A DNA stretch of 50,245 bases from Pseudomonas sp. NBRC 111124 (lineage in GTDB: Bacteria > Pseudomonadota > Gammaproteobacteria > Pseudomonadales > Pseudomonadaceae), in assembly GCF_001320245.1 (NCBI RefSeq), contig NZ_BCBA01000030.1, positions 1-50,245 on the forward strand, given 5' to 3'. The translations under genes and the position numbers were made by a program. Below, piece after piece: positions 18,397 to 28,720 of the stretch. Each line of letters begins with the position of its first letter. Positions within the stretch are counted from its first letter, which is position 1. The notes under the pieces were generated by a model. That model did not search any database. It had not been told where the DNA came from and worked only from the letters and a program-made list of their open reading frames with translations.

Positions 18397-18425
18397 CCCG
18401 CCCCTGCCCCCAGGCACACCCCGCC

Positions 18426-18454
18426 AAGACAAATCCGCCCGTTCGCCCTAGAAT
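18426..18454 (+). promoter_or_regulatory. Candidate sigma-70 promoter of ubiE
   Basis: AAGACA (18426-18431) and TAGAAT (18449-18454) are separated by 17 bases, and the ubiE ATG follows 27 bases later. The -10 matches five of six consensus positions and the -35 four of six. Confidence 0.45.
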
Positions 18455-18481
18455 GGCGGTAATTTTTTCCGGTGAAGCGAT

Positions 18482-19252
18482 ATGAACGACCAGCGCAAAG
18501 GCGACCACGCCGAACCCACCACCCATTTCGGCTACCAGGACGTCCCTGAAAGCCAGAAGGCAAAAAAAGTCGCCGAAGTGTTCCATTCGGTGGCCGCCAA
18601 GTACGACCTGATGAACGACGTGCTCTCCGGCGGCATGCACCGCCTGTGGAAGCGGTTCACCATCGAGCTGTCGGGCGTGCGCGCCGGCAACCGTGTACTG
18701 GACATCGCCGGTGGCACCGGCGACCTGGCCGCCAAGTTCTCGCGCCTTGTGGGCCCGACCGGCCAAGTGGTGCTCGCCGACATCAACGATTCGATGCTCA
18801 AGGTCGGCCGTGACCGCCTGCTCGACCGTGGCGTGGCCGGCAACATCGAGTTCGTCCAGGCCGACGCCGAGAAGCTGCCGTTCCCGGACAATCACTTCGA
18901 CTGCGTGACCATCGCCTTCGGCCTGCGCAACGTCACCCACAAGGACGAAGCCATCCGCTCGATGCTGCGCGTACTCAAGCCAGGTGGCCGGCTGTTGATC
19001 CTGGAATTCTCCAAGCCGACCAACAAGCTGATGTCCAAGGCCTACGACGCTTATTCGTTCGCCTTCATGCCGCTGGCCGGCAAGCTGATCACCAATGACG
19101 CCGAAAGCTACCGTTACCTCGCCGAGTCGATTCGCATGCACCCTGACCAGGAAACCCTGAAGAGCATGATGGTCGAGGCCGGCTTCGACCGCGTCACCTA
19201 CCACAACATGACCAGTGGTATCGTCGCCGTGCACCGGGGAATCAAACCCTGA
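18482..19252 (+). CDS. ubiE: Ubiquinone/menaquinone C-methyltransferase UbiE
   Basis: A 256-residue SAM-dependent methyltransferase that adds the C2 methyl group to the demethoxy-ubiquinone ring. The SAM-binding motif I is [12 protein letters not shown] (about residues 74-85), followed by [11 protein letters not shown], and the UbiE signature [24 protein letters not shown] (about 142-165). The length and the C-terminal [15 protein letters not shown] are typical. Its stop overlaps the ubiJ start by one base (TGATG). The order ubiE-ubiJ-ubiB is conserved in gammaproteobacteria and all three serve one ubiquinone assembly. Confidence 0.97.
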   Translation: MNDQRKGDHAEPTTHFGYQDVPESQKAKKVAEVFHSVAAKYDLMNDVLSGGMHRLWKRFTIELSGVRAGNRVLDIAGGTGDLAAKFSRLVGPTGQVVLADINDSMLKVGRDRLLDRGVAGNIEFVQADAEKLPFPDNHFDCVTIAFGLRNVTHKDEAIRSMLRVLKPGGRLLILEFSKPTNKLMSKAYDAYSFAFMPLAGKLITNDAESYRYLAESIRMHPDQETLKSMMVEAGFDRVTYHNMTSGIVAVHRGIKP

Positions 19253-19875
19253 TGCTGCTGGCCGGGCTGCTCGCCAGTGTCGAACATGGCCTGAACCGTG
19301 TCCTGCGCATGGACAGCACGGCCCTGCCGCGGCTGGCCGCGCTGGAAGGCAAGGTCATCGAGATCGACTGCCGCCAACCGGCCCTGCAGGTGTTCATCCT
19401 GCCCGATGAAGACGGCTTGATGCTCGCCGCCCACTGGGAGGGCGAAGTCGACTGCAGCCTGCGCGCCCCGGCTGGCAGCCTGGTGCAACTGGCCGTGGCC
19501 CGGGACAAGACCGCCGTGCTGCACAGCCCGCAGGTCGAGCTGCATGGCGACAGTGCCGTGCTGCTCGACCTGTTCGGCGTGCTGCAAGACCTGGAGCTGG
19601 ACTGGGAGCATGAGCTGCAACGCTGGCTCGGCCCGGTTGCCACCGCCATGCTCGCTGGCCACATCCGCCTGCGCGCACGCTGGACCCGTCAGGGCCTGGC
19701 ACGTTTCAGCCAGAACCTGTCCGAGTACCTGGCCGAGGAGTCACGCACCCTGGTGGGCCAGCGCGAAGCCGAAGCCGCTTTCAGCGAGCTCGACACCCTC
19801 AAGCTCGATATCGAACGCCTCGAGGCGCGCCTGCTGCGCCTCTCCCGATCCCTTGATACCAGCGATAACGCATGA
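19252..19875 (+). CDS. ubiJ: Ubiquinone biosynthesis accessory factor UbiJ
   Basis: A 207-residue protein with an N-terminal SCP2-like lipid-binding domain. UbiJ organises the soluble Ubi complex and binds ubiquinone intermediates. The first part ([20 protein letters not shown], then [20 protein letters not shown] and [20 protein letters not shown]) is the SCP2 fold, and the C-terminus ([24 protein letters not shown]) is a coiled coil, as in the E. coli protein. It starts in the ubiE stop and overlaps ubiB by four bases, so the three genes are translationally coupled. Confidence 0.93.
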   Translation: MLLAGLLASVEHGLNRVLRMDSTALPRLAALEGKVIEIDCRQPALQVFILPDEDGLMLAAHWEGEVDCSLRAPAGSLVQLAVARDKTAVLHSPQVELHGDSAVLLDLFGVLQDLELDWEHELQRWLGPVATAMLAGHIRLRARWTRQGLARFSQNLSEYLAEESRTLVGQREAEAAFSELDTLKLDIERLEARLLRLSRSLDTSDNA

Positions 19876-21494
19876 AGCTGCTCGCCGTCCGCCGTCTTTT
19901 TCGCATCCAGCGTGTGGTGATCCGCTACCGTCTCGATGACCTGTTGTTCGAACAGCCCTTGCTGCCCTGGTGGCTGGCCAGCCTGCGCCTGCTGATGCCT
20001 TGGCGTTGGCTGCCACGCAAGCCCTCCGAGCTCAGCCGCGGTGCACGCCTGCGTCTGGCGCTGCAGGACCTGGGGCCGATCTTCATCAAATTCGGCCAGT
20101 TGCTGTCCACCCGCCGCGACCTGTTGCCCAACGACATCGCCGATGAGTTGATGCTGCTGCAGGACCGGGTACCGCCGTTCGACCCCAAGCAGGCTGTGGC
20201 GCTGATCGAGGCACAACTGGGTGCCCCGGTGACGCAAGTGTTCAGCCGCTTCGACGTCGAGCCGCTGGCATCGGCCTCGGTGGCTCAGGTACACGCTGCG
20301 CGCCTCAAAACTGGCGAAGAGGTGGTGGTCAAGGTGGTTCGCCCTGGCCTGAAGCCGGTCATCGCCCAGGACCTGGCCTGGCTGTTCCTCATCGCCAAGG
20401 CCGCCGAACGTGCCTCGGCCGATGCCCGCCGTCTTCACCCGGTGGAAGTCGTCGGCGACTACGAAAAGACCATCTACGACGAGCTCGACCTGCTGCGCGA
20501 GGCGGCCAACGCCAGCCAGCTGCGGCGCAACTTCGAAGGCTCCGAGCTGATGTACGTGCCCCAGGTGTACTGGGACCTGTGCCGACCCAAGGTGCTGGTG
20601 ATGGAGCGCATCTACGGCGTGCCGGTGACCGATATGGCCACCCTGGCCGACCAGCGCACCGACATGAAGATGCTGGCCGAGCGCGGTGTCGAGGTGTTCT
20701 TCACCCAGGTGTTCCGCGACAGTTTCTTCCACGCCGACATGCACCCGGGCAACATCTTCGTCAGCACGGTCAAACCGTGGAGCCCGCAGTACATCGCCAT
20801 CGACTGCGGCATCGTCGGCAGCCTCACCGCCGAAGACCAGGACTACCTGGCACGCAACCTGATCGCCTTCTTCAAGCGCGACTACCGCCGCGTCGCCCAG
20901 TTGCATATCGACTCGGGCTGGGTGCCAGCGCACACCAAGGTCAATGAATTCGAAGCGGCGATCCGCACCGTGTGCGAGCCAATCTTCGAAAAACCGTTAA
21001 AGGATATTTCTTTCGGCCAGGTATTGATGCGCCTGTTCCAGACCGCACGGCGCTTCAACATGGAAGTCCAGCCGCAGCTGGTGCTGCTGCAGAAGACCCT
21101 GCTCAACATCGAAGGCCTGGGCCGCCAGCTGTACCCGGACCTGGACCTGTGGAGCACCGCCAAGCCATTCCTCGAACGCTGGATGCGCGACCGCATGAGC
21201 CCCAAGGCGGTCATCGGTAACCTGTATACCCAGGCTGAACAGTTACCGCACCTGGCCGGCATGACTCGCGACCTGCTCGAGCGCCTGTCGCAGCCGCACC
21301 TGGAAGACCCGCAACTGCCGGAGCGCCGTCGTCAGGGCGACCGCTGGGCATTGCGCCTGCTCGGTGCCGGCCTGCTCGGCGGCGGTGCGGTACTGGCCGC
21401 CGGTGCCGCCGAGGCCGCCAGCCTCGCTGCGCCTGCCGCTTGGCCGGCGTGGCTGATGCTGGCCGCAGGCCTTTACCTGATCGTGCGCCAATAG
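19872..21494 (+). CDS. ubiB: Atypical kinase/ATPase UbiB, ubiquinone biosynthesis
   Basis: A 540-residue member of the ABC1/ADCK/UbiB family, membrane-attached, needed for early ubiquinone intermediates. The family KxGQ motif reads [15 protein letters not shown] (about residues 73-87); the nucleotide-binding block has [19 protein letters not shown] with the Ala-rich loop that replaces a kinase glycine loop, then [22 protein letters not shown] supplies the HxD-like catalytic loop, and [10 protein letters not shown] the metal-binding D(C)G motif. Two hydrophobic segments close the protein (about 490-540: [18 protein letters not shown] and [15 protein letters not shown]). Confidence 0.96.
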   Translation: MKLLAVRRLFRIQRVVIRYRLDDLLFEQPLLPWWLASLRLLMPWRWLPRKPSELSRGARLRLALQDLGPIFIKFGQLLSTRRDLLPNDIADELMLLQDRVPPFDPKQAVALIEAQLGAPVTQVFSRFDVEPLASASVAQVHAARLKTGEEVVVKVVRPGLKPVIAQDLAWLFLIAKAAERASADARRLHPVEVVGDYEKTIYDELDLLREAANASQLRRNFEGSELMYVPQVYWDLCRPKVLVMERIYGVPVTDMATLADQRTDMKMLAERGVEVFFTQVFRDSFFHADMHPGNIFVSTVKPWSPQYIAIDCGIVGSLTAEDQDYLARNLIAFFKRDYRRVAQLHIDSGWVPAHTKVNEFEAAIRTVCEPIFEKPLKDISFGQVLMRLFQTARRFNMEVQPQLVLLQKTLLNIEGLGRQLYPDLDLWSTAKPFLERWMRDRMSPKAVIGNLYTQAEQLPHLAGMTRDLLERLSQPHLEDPQLPERRRQGDRWALRLLGAGLLGGGAVLAAGAAEAASLAAPAAWPAWLMLAAGLYLIVRQ

Positions 21495-21566
21495 CCAGCC
21501 GCGCTGCTGGCTGGCACACTAGCGCAAAGGGCCCGGCACAGGAGCGGGCCCGCTTTGGAGTCGACG

Positions 21567-21959
21567 ATGAAAGACTGGCTGGACGAGATCAAGTGGAACA
21601 GCGATGGCCTGGTACCGGCGATCGCCCAGGACCACAAGACCGGACGCGTGCTGATGATGGCCTGGATGAACCGCGAATCACTGGCGCTGACCGCCGCCGA
21701 GCAACGCGCCATCTACTGGTCGCGTTCTCGTGGCAAGCTGTGGCGCAAGGGCGAAGAGTCCGGCCATGTGCAGAAGCTGCATGAAATGCGCCTGGACTGC
21801 GATGCCGACGTGATCATCCTGATGGTCGAGCAGCTGGGTCATATCGCCTGCCATACCGGCCGTGAAAGCTGCTTCTACCGCGTCTTTGAAGACGGCCAGT
21901 GGAAAACCGTCGACCCGGTTCTGAAAGACCCGGATGCCATCTACAGCGCAGGACACTGA
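21567..21959 (+). CDS. hisI: Phosphoribosyl-AMP cyclohydrolase
   Basis: A 130-residue HisI, which opens the adenine ring of phosphoribosyl-AMP, the third step of histidine synthesis. It carries [30 protein letters not shown] near residues 51-68 and the zinc-binding part [30 protein letters not shown], with the three cysteines present. The start at [15 protein letters not shown] is favoured over an ATG four codons upstream by family alignment and the GGAGTCGACG site. It is separate from hisE, not fused as in enteric bacteria. hisE begins one base after its stop. Confidence 0.95.
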   Translation: MKDWLDEIKWNSDGLVPAIAQDHKTGRVLMMAWMNRESLALTAAEQRAIYWSRSRGKLWRKGEESGHVQKLHEMRLDCDADVIILMVEQLGHIACHTGRESCFYRVFEDGQWKTVDPVLKDPDAIYSAGH

Positions 21960-21960
21960 C

Positions 21961-22284
21961 ATGAGCGACACCCTCAATCGCCTGGCCGAAGTGCTCGAAG
22001 AGCGCAAACAAGCGGCCCCCGACAGCTCCTATGTGGCCAGCCTGTACCACAAGGGCCTGAACAAGATCCTCGAAAAGCTCGGCGAAGAGTCCGTCGAGAC
22101 CATCATTGCGGCCAAAGACGCCGCCGTGAGCAAGGATTACAGTGATGTCATCTATGAAACCGCAGACTTGTGGTTCCATAGCCTGGTCATGCTCAGCGCG
22201 CTGGGCCAGCATCCTCAAGCCGTGCTTGATGAACTGGAACGCCGCTTCGGGCTTTCCGGGCACGATGAAAAGGCCGCGCGTTAG
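21961..22284 (+). CDS. hisE: Phosphoribosyl-ATP pyrophosphatase
   Basis: A 107-residue MazG-like HisE, which hydrolyses phosphoribosyl-ATP to the AMP form, the step before HisI. The acidic helices are visible: [22 protein letters not shown] (about residues 29-50), with the E-x-x-E metal motif, and [19 protein letters not shown] with E and D of the second motif. It starts [16 protein letters not shown] directly after the hisI stop. Both are stand-alone proteins of one operon, and the genetic order hisI-hisE-tatABC is common in Pseudomonas. A REP element follows. Confidence 0.95.
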   Translation: MSDTLNRLAEVLEERKQAAPDSSYVASLYHKGLNKILEKLGEESVETIIAAKDAAVSKDYSDVIYETADLWFHSLVMLSALGQHPQAVLDELERRFGLSGHDEKAAR

Positions 22285-22296
22285 CCTTCGGCCTGA

Positions 22297-22340
22297 CTGT
22301 AGGAGCGGCCTTGCGTCGCGAAAGGGCTGCAAAGCAGCCC
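22297..22340. repeat. Single REP-like element and hairpin before tatA
   Basis: One copy of the REP core (ctgtaggagcggccttgcgtcgcgaaaggg, 22297-22326) runs into the perfect hairpin GGGCTGC-AAA-GCAGCCC (22324-22340). It sits between hisE and tatA, 34 bases before tatA. It may separate the his and tat transcripts or stabilise the upstream mRNA end. Confidence 0.7.
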
Positions 22341-22374
22341 CTATGCCTAACATGGAATTCTCAGGAGTACGAAT

Positions 22375-22647
22375 ATGGGTATTTTTGACTGGAAACACTG
22401 GATCGTCCTGCTGGTCGTCGTGGTCCTGGTATTCGGCACCAAGAAGCTGAAGAACTTCGGCAGCGACCTGGGCGAATCGATCAAGGGCTTCCGCAAGGCC
22501 ATGAACGAAGAAGAAAACAAGCCGGCCGAGCAGGCCCCACCGCCCGCCCAGCCTGTGCCGCCAGTGCAGAACACTGCGCAGCCGCAGCAGGGCCACACCA
22601 TCGAGGGCCAGGCGCAGCCGGTCCAAGAGCCACAGCGGAAAGACTGA
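22375..22647 (+). CDS. tatA: Sec-independent protein translocase TatA
   Basis: A 90-residue TatA, the pore-forming subunit that exports folded proteins, often ones with redox cofactors. The N-terminal transmembrane helix ([20 protein letters not shown]) is followed by the FGT hinge and an amphipathic helix ([18 protein letters not shown]), then a proline- and glutamine-rich tail (about 50-90). A good ribosome site (AGGAG) precedes the start. tatB follows three bases later, and tatC overlaps tatB, so the operon is compact. Confidence 0.96.
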   Translation: MGIFDWKHWIVLLVVVVLVFGTKKLKNFGSDLGESIKGFRKAMNEEENKPAEQAPPPAQPVPPVQNTAQPQQGHTIEGQAQPVQEPQRKD

Positions 22648-22650
22648 CCC

Positions 22651-23028
22651 ATGTTCGGCATCAGCTTCAGCGAGCTGCTGCTCGTCGGCCTGGTCGCCCT
22701 GCTGGTGCTCGGCCCCGAGCGCCTGCCTGGCGCCGCGCGTACTGCGGGGCTGTGGATCGGCCGGCTGAAACGCAGCTTCAATGCGATAAAGATGGAGGTC
22801 GAGCGCGAAATCGGCGCCGACGATATCCGTCGCCAACTGCATAACGAGCACATCCTGCGGATGGAAGAGGAAGCCAAGCGCATCCTCAACCCGCTGACGC
22901 CACCGGCGCAGCCGCCGGTCACCACGGCCACCGTGCAGCCTCCTGCCGGGCTTGAGGCCAGGCCGATGGAACCACCTGCCGCCCCGGTCCCCCCTTCTGA
23001 ACCGCCTCAACCGCCGCGAGCCCCATGA
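22651..23028 (+). CDS. tatB: Sec-independent protein translocase TatB
   Basis: A 125-residue TatB, which with TatC forms the receptor for twin-arginine signal peptides. The N-terminus [30 protein letters not shown] shows the transmembrane helix, the Glu at the membrane edge (SE) and the GPERLP motif that distinguishes TatB from TatA. An amphipathic helix ([20 protein letters not shown]) and a proline-rich tail follow. The last four bases overlap the tatC start. Confidence 0.95.
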   Translation: MFGISFSELLLVGLVALLVLGPERLPGAARTAGLWIGRLKRSFNAIKMEVEREIGADDIRRQLHNEHILRMEEEAKRILNPLTPPAQPPVTTATVQPPAGLEARPMEPPAAPVPPSEPPQPPRAP

Positions 23029-23816
23029 GCGAAAATCCGGAACATGATCAGCCGATGCCGCTGGTCTCGCACCTGACCGAACTGCGTACCCGCCTGCTGC
23101 GCTGCGTGGCGGTCATCTTCCTGATCTTTGCCGGGCTGTTCTCCTTCGCCCAGCAGATCTACACGCTGGTGTCGGCCCCGCTGCGCGAGCACTTGCCGGC
23201 CAACGCGACGATGATCGCCACCGACGTGGCCTCGCCGTTCCTGACGCCGTTCAAACTGACCATGATCGTCTCGCTGTTCCTGGCGATCCCGTTCATTCTC
23301 CAGCAGATCTGGGGCTTCATTGCGCCAGGCCTGTACCGCCATGAAAAGCGCATCGCCATTCCGCTGCTGGTATCGAGCATCCTGCTGTTCTACGCCGGCA
23401 TGGCCTTCGCCTATTTCCTGGTGTTCCCGCTGATGTTCAAGTTCTTCGCCGCCGCCACCCCGGCAGGCGTGGCGATGATGACTGACATCGCCAACTACCT
23501 CGACTTCGTCATGACCCTGTTCTTCGCCTTCGGTGTTGCCTTTGAGATCCCGGTGGCCGTGGTGCTGTTGGTGTGGATCGGCGTGGTCGACGTGAAGTAC
23601 CTGAAGAAGATCCGCCCGTACGTGATCATCGGCTGTTTCGTGGTCGGCATGATCCTGACCCCGCCAGACATCTTCTCGCAGACACTGCTCGCCGTGCCCA
23701 TGTGGCTGCTGTTCGAGATCGGCGTACTGTGCGGCAGCCTGATCCGCAAGCGCGGCCATGCCGACGACGAAGCCACCAACGACCCTAACGACCAGCCGCC
23801 AGCGACCCAGCCGTGA
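23025..23816 (+). CDS. tatC: Sec-independent protein translocase TatC
   Basis: A 263-residue inner-membrane protein with six transmembrane segments that recognises RR signal peptides. The N-terminal signature [16 protein letters not shown] lies at about residues 6-21, and the family-wide P-x-F-P-type segments are represented by [14 protein letters not shown] near 125-140. The F-E-x-P signature after the fourth helix appears as [11 protein letters not shown]. It ends in a hydrophilic tail. It overlaps both tatB and rsmE by four bases, which implies translational coupling across the whole block. Confidence 0.96.
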   Translation: MSENPEHDQPMPLVSHLTELRTRLLRCVAVIFLIFAGLFSFAQQIYTLVSAPLREHLPANATMIATDVASPFLTPFKLTMIVSLFLAIPFILQQIWGFIAPGLYRHEKRIAIPLLVSSILLFYAGMAFAYFLVFPLMFKFFAAATPAGVAMMTDIANYLDFVMTLFFAFGVAFEIPVAVVLLVWIGVVDVKYLKKIRPYVIIGCFVVGMILTPPDIFSQTLLAVPMWLLFEIGVLCGSLIRKRGHADDEATNDPNDQPPATQP

Positions 23817-24520
23817 ACCTGTTACTTCTTGAAGAGGCCGACTTCGTCGCGGCCGACCGTGTCGTCCTCGCTGATCGGCGTTTTACCCACATGCAGGACA
23901 TTCACCGTGTCGCCGTGGGTGACACGCTGCGCGTCGGCCGTATCAACGGCCTGATGGGCAAGGCCACGGTGCTGCGCCTGGAGCAGCACGAAGCCGAGCT
24001 GGAAGTCGCCTTCGACCAGCAGCCACCGGCCAAGCTGCCGCTGACCCTGGTCCTGGCCGTGCCGCGGCCGAAGATGCTACGCCGGCTGTTCCAGACCGTG
24101 GCGACCCTGGGTGTGCCTCGGCTGATCCTGGTCAACAGCTACAAGGTCGAGAAAAGCTTCTGGCAAACGCCCTTCCTCAACCCCGAAACCATCCGCGAGA
24201 ACCTGATTCTCGGCCTGGAGCAGGCCCGGGACACGGTACTGCCCGAGGTGATCATCGAGAAACGCTTCAAACCGTTCGTCGAGGACCGCCTGCCTGCCAT
24301 CGCCAATGGCACCCTCGGCCTGGTCGGCCACCCCGGCCCCTACCCGGCCTGCCCGCGGGCCGTCGAAGGGCCCGTTACCCTGGCGATCGGCCCCGAAGGT
24401 GGCTGGATTCCCTACGAAGTGGACCTGCTCGGCAAGGCTGGCCTGGCCCCCGTGCAGCTGGGTGATCGCATTCTGCGTGTGGAAACCGCTGTAACGGCCT
24501 TGCTCTCAAGGATTTTCTGA
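23813..24520 (+). CDS. rsmE: 16S rRNA (uracil1498-N3)-methyltransferase RsmE
   Basis: A 235-residue SPOUT methyltransferase modifying U1498 of 16S rRNA. The N-terminal PUA-like domain (about 1-70) contains [17 protein letters not shown], and the C-terminal SPOUT knot contains [31 protein letters not shown] and the SAM-binding loops [22 protein letters not shown] and [16 protein letters not shown]. All are typical of RsmE. It begins with GTG at the tatC stop (GTGA overlap). No function shared with the Tat system is implied; the linkage is positional in Pseudomonas. Confidence 0.95.
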   Translation: MNLLLLEEADFVAADRVVLADRRFTHMQDIHRVAVGDTLRVGRINGLMGKATVLRLEQHEAELEVAFDQQPPAKLPLTLVLAVPRPKMLRRLFQTVATLGVPRLILVNSYKVEKSFWQTPFLNPETIRENLILGLEQARDTVLPEVIIEKRFKPFVEDRLPAIANGTLGLVGHPGPYPACPRAVEGPVTLAIGPEGGWIPYEVDLLGKAGLAPVQLGDRILRVETAVTALLSRIF

Positions 24521-24542
24521 CGAGCGAGTCAGTTTTCCCCTA

Positions 24543-24567
24543 TCAAGTTTCCCCGGCGCAAGCCGAT
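24543..24567 (+). promoter_or_regulatory. Sigma-28 (FliA)-like promoter of the first chemoreceptor gene
   Basis: TCAA (24543-24546) followed after 15 bases by GCCGAT (24562-24567) fits the flagellar sigma-28 consensus TAAA-N15-GCCGATAA. The longer match TCAAGTTT is the form often seen in pseudomonads. The start codon lies 52 bases downstream, consistent with a short leader. Confidence 0.7.
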
Positions 24568-24619
24568 GGCGTGGCAACACTACAATAATCCGTGCTGCCA
24601 CGTTGCCGGGGAGTCGAAC

Positions 24620-26536
24620 ATGTACCAATGGTTTTCCAAATCGCTGGGGAATGTGAGCGTCAATCGCAAATTGGGGCTGGGCTTCGGCCTGGTGTTGATG
24701 CTCACCCTGGTCATCACGTTTACCGGTTGGCAGGGGTTGAACAGCGTGACCGAACGCGGTGACAAGCTGGGCAACATTTCGGTGATCCACCAGTACACCC
24801 AGGAGCTGCGCATCGCCCGCCAGCACTACCAGCGTGACCGCAACGATGCGGCGATCGGCGAGCTGGAAAAGGCCCTGGGCAACCTCGAGCGGCAGATCAG
24901 CTTGATGCTGGGGCAGATCGAACAGCCGTCCGACCGCCAGCGCCTGCAACAGCAACAGGCCGCCGTCAGCCAGTACCGGCAGGCCTTCAACGACATCAAA
25001 CAGGCCGGCCAGCGCCGTGAGGCTGCGCGCGATGTACTCGGTAGCACCGCCGACAAGGCCGTCGAGCTGATCAATCGGGTGCAGCAACGCCTGCTGCAGA
25101 GCGGCGACATCAGCCAATACCAGCATGCCGTGGACGTCAGTGCGCTGGTCCAGCAGGCGCGCTACCAAGTACGTGGCTATACCTACAGCGGCATCGCTGA
25201 CTACCAGCAAACCGCGCTGAATGCCGTCGACCAGGCCCTGGCCGAGCTCAAGGCACTGCCCGCCAGGCTGCCAGCTGAATATGCCGCCGGCCTCGACGAT
25301 TCGGCTACCGCGCTTGCAGGTTACCGCGATGCAGTGGCCCAGTTCGCCAATGCCCAGAGTGCCAGCGAACAGGCGCTGCAACGCATGGCCGACCAAGGCA
25401 CGGTGCTGCTGCAGACCAGTGAGGCGATGACCCTTTCGCAAACTGAAGTACGCGATGCTGGCACTGCCCAGGCCAAAGCCATGCTCGGTGGTGCCACCGC
25501 CCTGGCCTTGGTACTGGGCCTGCTCGCGGCCTGGGTCATTACCCGGCAGATCATCATCCCCCTGCGCCAGACCTTGGCGGCCGCCGAGCGCGTGGCCAAC
25601 GGTGACCTGCGCCAGGATCTGCATTCGACCCGCCGCGACGAACTCGGCCAGCTGCAGGCAAGCATGCAACGCATGACCCAAGGCCTGCGCGAGCTGATTG
25701 GTGGCATCGGCGATGGGGTAACCCAGATCGCCAGCGCCGCCGAAGAGCTGTCGTCGGTCACCGAACAGACCAGCGCCGGGGTCAACAATCAGAAGGTCGA
25801 GACCGATCAGGTGGCGACCGCCATGAACGAGATGGCCGCCACCGTGCATGAAGTCGCGCGCAATGCCGAGCAGGCCTCGGAAGCGGCAGCAATGGCCGAC
25901 CAGCAGGCCCGCGAAGGCGATCGCGTGGTCAGCGAAGCGGTTGCGCAGATCGAGCGCCTGGCCAGCGAGGTGGTCAATTCCAGCGAAGCGATGAACCAGC
26001 TCAAAAGCGAGAGCGACAAGATCGGCAGCGTACTCGACGTGATCAAGTCGGTGGCGCAGCAGACCAACCTGCTGGCGCTCAATGCCGCTATCGAAGCGGC
26101 GCGCGCGGGCGAGGCCGGGCGTGGCTTTGCGGTGGTCGCCGACGAGGTACGCAGCCTGGCTCAGCGTACCCAGCAATCCACAGAAGAGATCGAAGAGCTG
26201 ATCGCCGGCCTGCAAAGCGGCACCCAGCGCGTGGCCAGCGTGATGGACGCCAGCCGTCAGCTGACCGACAGCAGTGTCGAATTGACCCGCCGCGCCGGCA
26301 GCTCGCTAGAAACCATCACCCACACGGTGTCGTCGATCCAGGCCATGAACCAGCAAATCGCCACGGCCGCCGAGCAGCAAAGCGCCACGGCGGAGGAGAT
26401 CAACCGCAGCGTGATGAATGTGCGCGATATCTCCGACCAGACGTCGGCGGCGAGCGAGGAGACCGCCAGCTCCAGCGTCGAACTGGCGCGCCTGGGTACC
26501 CACCTGCAAGGGCTGGTTGGGCGGTTCAGACTCTGA
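24620..26536 (+). CDS. Methyl-accepting chemotaxis protein (helical bimodular-type ligand domain)
   Basis: A 638-residue transmembrane chemoreceptor. TM1 spans about residues 18-38 ([20 protein letters not shown]), a periplasmic all-helical domain of about 250 residues follows, TM2 is about 290-310 ([19 protein letters not shown]), then HAMP and a cytoplasmic signalling hairpin. The hairpin tip [27 protein letters not shown] sequence is intact ([20 protein letters not shown] here). The large ligand domain has the size and composition of the HBM family, which includes the citrate and TCA-intermediate receptors McpS and McpQ of P. putida; McpQ is, as I recall, encoded in this chromosomal neighbourhood. 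Which ligand applies here is inference. The in-frame ATG 18 codons earlier overlaps the promoter, so it was rejected. Confidence 0.9.
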   Translation: MYQWFSKSLGNVSVNRKLGLGFGLVLMLTLVITFTGWQGLNSVTERGDKLGNISVIHQYTQELRIARQHYQRDRNDAAIGELEKALGNLERQISLMLGQIEQPSDRQRLQQQQAAVSQYRQAFNDIKQAGQRREAARDVLGSTADKAVELINRVQQRLLQSGDISQYQHAVDVSALVQQARYQVRGYTYSGIADYQQTALNAVDQALAELKALPARLPAEYAAGLDDSATALAGYRDAVAQFANAQSASEQALQRMADQGTVLLQTSEAMTLSQTEVRDAGTAQAKAMLGGATALALVLGLLAAWVITRQIIIPLRQTLAAAERVANGDLRQDLHSTRRDELGQLQASMQRMTQGLRELIGGIGDGVTQIASAAEELSSVTEQTSAGVNNQKVETDQVATAMNEMAATVHEVARNAEQASEAAAMADQQAREGDRVVSEAVAQIERLASEVVNSSEAMNQLKSESDKIGSVLDVIKSVAQQTNLLALNAAIEAARAGEAGRGFAVVADEVRSLAQRTQQSTEEIEELIAGLQSGTQRVASVMDASRQLTDSSVELTRRAGSSLETITHTVSSIQAMNQQIATAAEQQSATAEEINRSVMNVRDISDQTSAASEETASSSVELARLGTHLQGLVGRFRL

Positions 26537-26578
26537 CGCTTCACTGCTTGCGCTGAATTTTCCTACAGAACTTTCAGG

Positions 26579-26604
26579 TCAAGTCCTACAAGCCCTCCGC
26601 CGAT
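26579..26604 (+). promoter_or_regulatory. Sigma-28 (FliA)-like promoter of the second chemoreceptor gene
   Basis: TCAA (26579-26582) and GCCGAT (26599-26604) are 16 bases apart, one more than the usual spacer, and lie 65 bases before the start codon. The layout repeats that of the neighbouring receptor gene, which supports an independent motility-linked promoter. Confidence 0.55.
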
Positions 26605-26669
26605 TGGCAGGGATGGGATGCCAGCACTACGCCAGCATCCCATCCCCACCCATTGGACGGAGACCTACC

Positions 26670-28610
26670 ATGTTCGGCTACTTCAACCACAAGCTCGGCA
26701 ACATCAGTGTCGGCGCCAAGCTCGCCCTCGGCTTCGCCGTGGTCCTCGCGCTCACCCTGGCCACCACAATCAGCGGCTGGCGCGCCCTGGACGGCGCCAT
26801 CAGCCGCTCGGAACAACTCAGTGAAATCGGCCGGATCAATGATCTGGTCAAAGACCTGCGCGCCGAGCGCATCACCTATCGGGTGCTGGCGGACGACGCC
26901 AGCAAGGCGCAGATCGCCGGTATTCTGCAGCAACTGGATGCCCTGCTGACCACCCTGCAGCAGCGCAGCAGCGTCGATGAATCTCGCCAGATGCTGAGCC
27001 AGAAGCTACAGCTGCTGCAGCGCTTGCGCGAAAGCTTCACCGCCCTGCAGCGCAGTGTCGACACACGTCGCGCACTTCGCGCAGGCATGCAGGCCCAAGA
27101 GCAGAAGCTGAATGAGGTCATCGACGCGCTGCAGACCCAGGCCCTGCTGAAGATGCCCGCTGACAGCCAAAGTGGCGTGCTGGGCCTTATGGAAACCCTG
27201 AGTCGCCAAGTCGACACCGCCAACCAGCAGAGCCTGGTACCGGCCTATACCTTCTCGCCGCTCACGGACTTCGCCAAGGTTGGCGATACCGCCTTGAACG
27301 CTGCCGACACCAGCCTCGGCCAGTTGCTCAGGGGCCTCGCTTCACTGGGCCTGCCCCGCGCCCTGACGGAACAACCCGGTATCGAACTGGCCAAGTACCG
27401 TACCAGCCTTGACCAGTACCGCCGCATGGCGCTGCAGGTCGAACAACTGCAGAACGAGATGGAAAAGATGGGCAACGAACTCAGGTCCGTCAGCCTGGAG
27501 CTGAGTGAGCGGAAGGTGGAACAACGCGATGCCGAGGCTGTGGCCGCCCGTTCATTGCTCACCAGCGTGGCACTGCTGGCGCTGATCGTGGGTGTCGTCG
27601 CCGGCTGGCTGATTACCCAGCAGATCACTCAACCCCTGCGCCAGACCTTGGGCTTGGCCGCGCGTATTGCCAACGGCGACTTGAGCCAGCTCGAACCTGT
27701 AAAGCGCCGTGACGAGATGGGGCAGTTGCAGACCAGCATGGGTGAAATGACCGTGAGCCTGCGTGAACTGATCGGCGGCATTGACCAGGGTGTCGGTCAG
27801 CTGTCCCAGGCTGCGTCGCAGCTGGCCGCCAGCAGTGAGGACACCAAGCTGCGTATCAACCAGCAACGTGAAGAGACCGACCAGGTCGCCACCGCCATGA
27901 ACCAGATGAGCGCTACCGTGCAGGAGGTGGCGCAAAATGCCGAGCAAGCTTCATTGGCGGCCACCAACGCCGACCAGCAGGCGCAACTGGGTGATCAGGT
28001 GGTGGCCGAAGCCATCGGTCGCATCGAGCAGCTGGCCGGGCAGATGGACGACTGCCTGGGCGCCATGCAGCACCTGGCCGGCGAAAGCCAGCGCATCGGC
28101 AGCATTCTCGATGTGATCAAGTCGGTGTCGGAGCAGACCAACCTGTTGGCGCTGAACGCAGCGATCGAAGCCGCCCGGGCGGGTGAAGCGGGCCGTGGTT
28201 TTGCCGTGGTTGCCGATGAGGTACGCGGGCTGGCACAGCGCACCCAGCAATCCACCGAGGAAATCGAGCAATTGATCGACAGCCTGCACAGCGGTACCGA
28301 CGAGGTCACCCGCTTGCTCGACGACAGCAAGCGGCTGACCGAGCAAAGCGTGGAACTGAGCCGCAGGGCCGGCCATGCCTTGGGGCAGATAACCGATACG
28401 GTGTCGAGCATTCAGGGGATGAACCAGCAGATTGCCACGGCCAGCGAGGAACAGAGCGTGGTGGCCGAGCAGATCAACCGTAGTGTGATCAATGTACGGG
28501 ATGTGTCGGAGCAGACCGGCGCGGCCAGTGAGCAGACGGCGGCTTCGAGTGGGGAGCTGGAGCAGCTGGGGCGGCAGTTGCGGGGGATGGTGGGGCGGTT
28601 CAACCTCTGA
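26670..28610 (+). CDS. Methyl-accepting chemotaxis protein, paralog of the preceding gene
   Basis: A 646-residue chemoreceptor. The N-terminus [37 protein letters not shown] aligns with that of the upstream receptor ([22 protein letters not shown]), and the HAMP and signalling parts are nearly the same ([20 protein letters not shown], then [23 protein letters not shown]). The ligand domain between TM1 (about 16-36) and TM2 (about 296-318) is of equal size but strongly diverged. This is a tandem duplication with new ligand specificity in one or both copies; the ligand cannot be read off. A start inside the previous gene was rejected because it would ignore the MFGYFN start and its upstream GGACGGAGAC site. 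Confidence 0.92.
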   Translation: MFGYFNHKLGNISVGAKLALGFAVVLALTLATTISGWRALDGAISRSEQLSEIGRINDLVKDLRAERITYRVLADDASKAQIAGILQQLDALLTTLQQRSSVDESRQMLSQKLQLLQRLRESFTALQRSVDTRRALRAGMQAQEQKLNEVIDALQTQALLKMPADSQSGVLGLMETLSRQVDTANQQSLVPAYTFSPLTDFAKVGDTALNAADTSLGQLLRGLASLGLPRALTEQPGIELAKYRTSLDQYRRMALQVEQLQNEMEKMGNELRSVSLELSERKVEQRDAEAVAARSLLTSVALLALIVGVVAGWLITQQITQPLRQTLGLAARIANGDLSQLEPVKRRDEMGQLQTSMGEMTVSLRELIGGIDQGVGQLSQAASQLAASSEDTKLRINQQREETDQVATAMNQMSATVQEVAQNAEQASLAATNADQQAQLGDQVVAEAIGRIEQLAGQMDDCLGAMQHLAGESQRIGSILDVIKSVSEQTNLLALNAAIEAARAGEAGRGFAVVADEVRGLAQRTQQSTEEIEQLIDSLHSGTDEVTRLLDDSKRLTEQSVELSRRAGHALGQITDTVSSIQGMNQQIATASEEQSVVAEQINRSVINVRDVSEQTGAASEQTAASSGELEQLGRQLRGMVGRFNL

Positions 28611-28623
28611 AACCCAGTCGCCT

Positions 28624-28711
28624 GCTTCGCGGGCTTGCCCGCTCCCACAGGATTCTGCAGTGCCTCAATTGCAATGCAGCACCTGTGGGAGCGGGCAAGC
28701 CCGCGAAAGGG
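28624..28711. repeat. REP inverted pair between chemoreceptor and ABC transporter genes
   Basis: Two inverted REP copies (28624-28651 and 28682-28711) flank a 30-base spacer with a further small inverted repeat (ctgca...tgcag). The pair lies at the meeting point of converging genes (the chemoreceptor on plus and the ATPase on minus) and probably acts as a bidirectional transcript end. Confidence 0.85.
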
Positions 28712-28720
28712 TCGGTGCGG

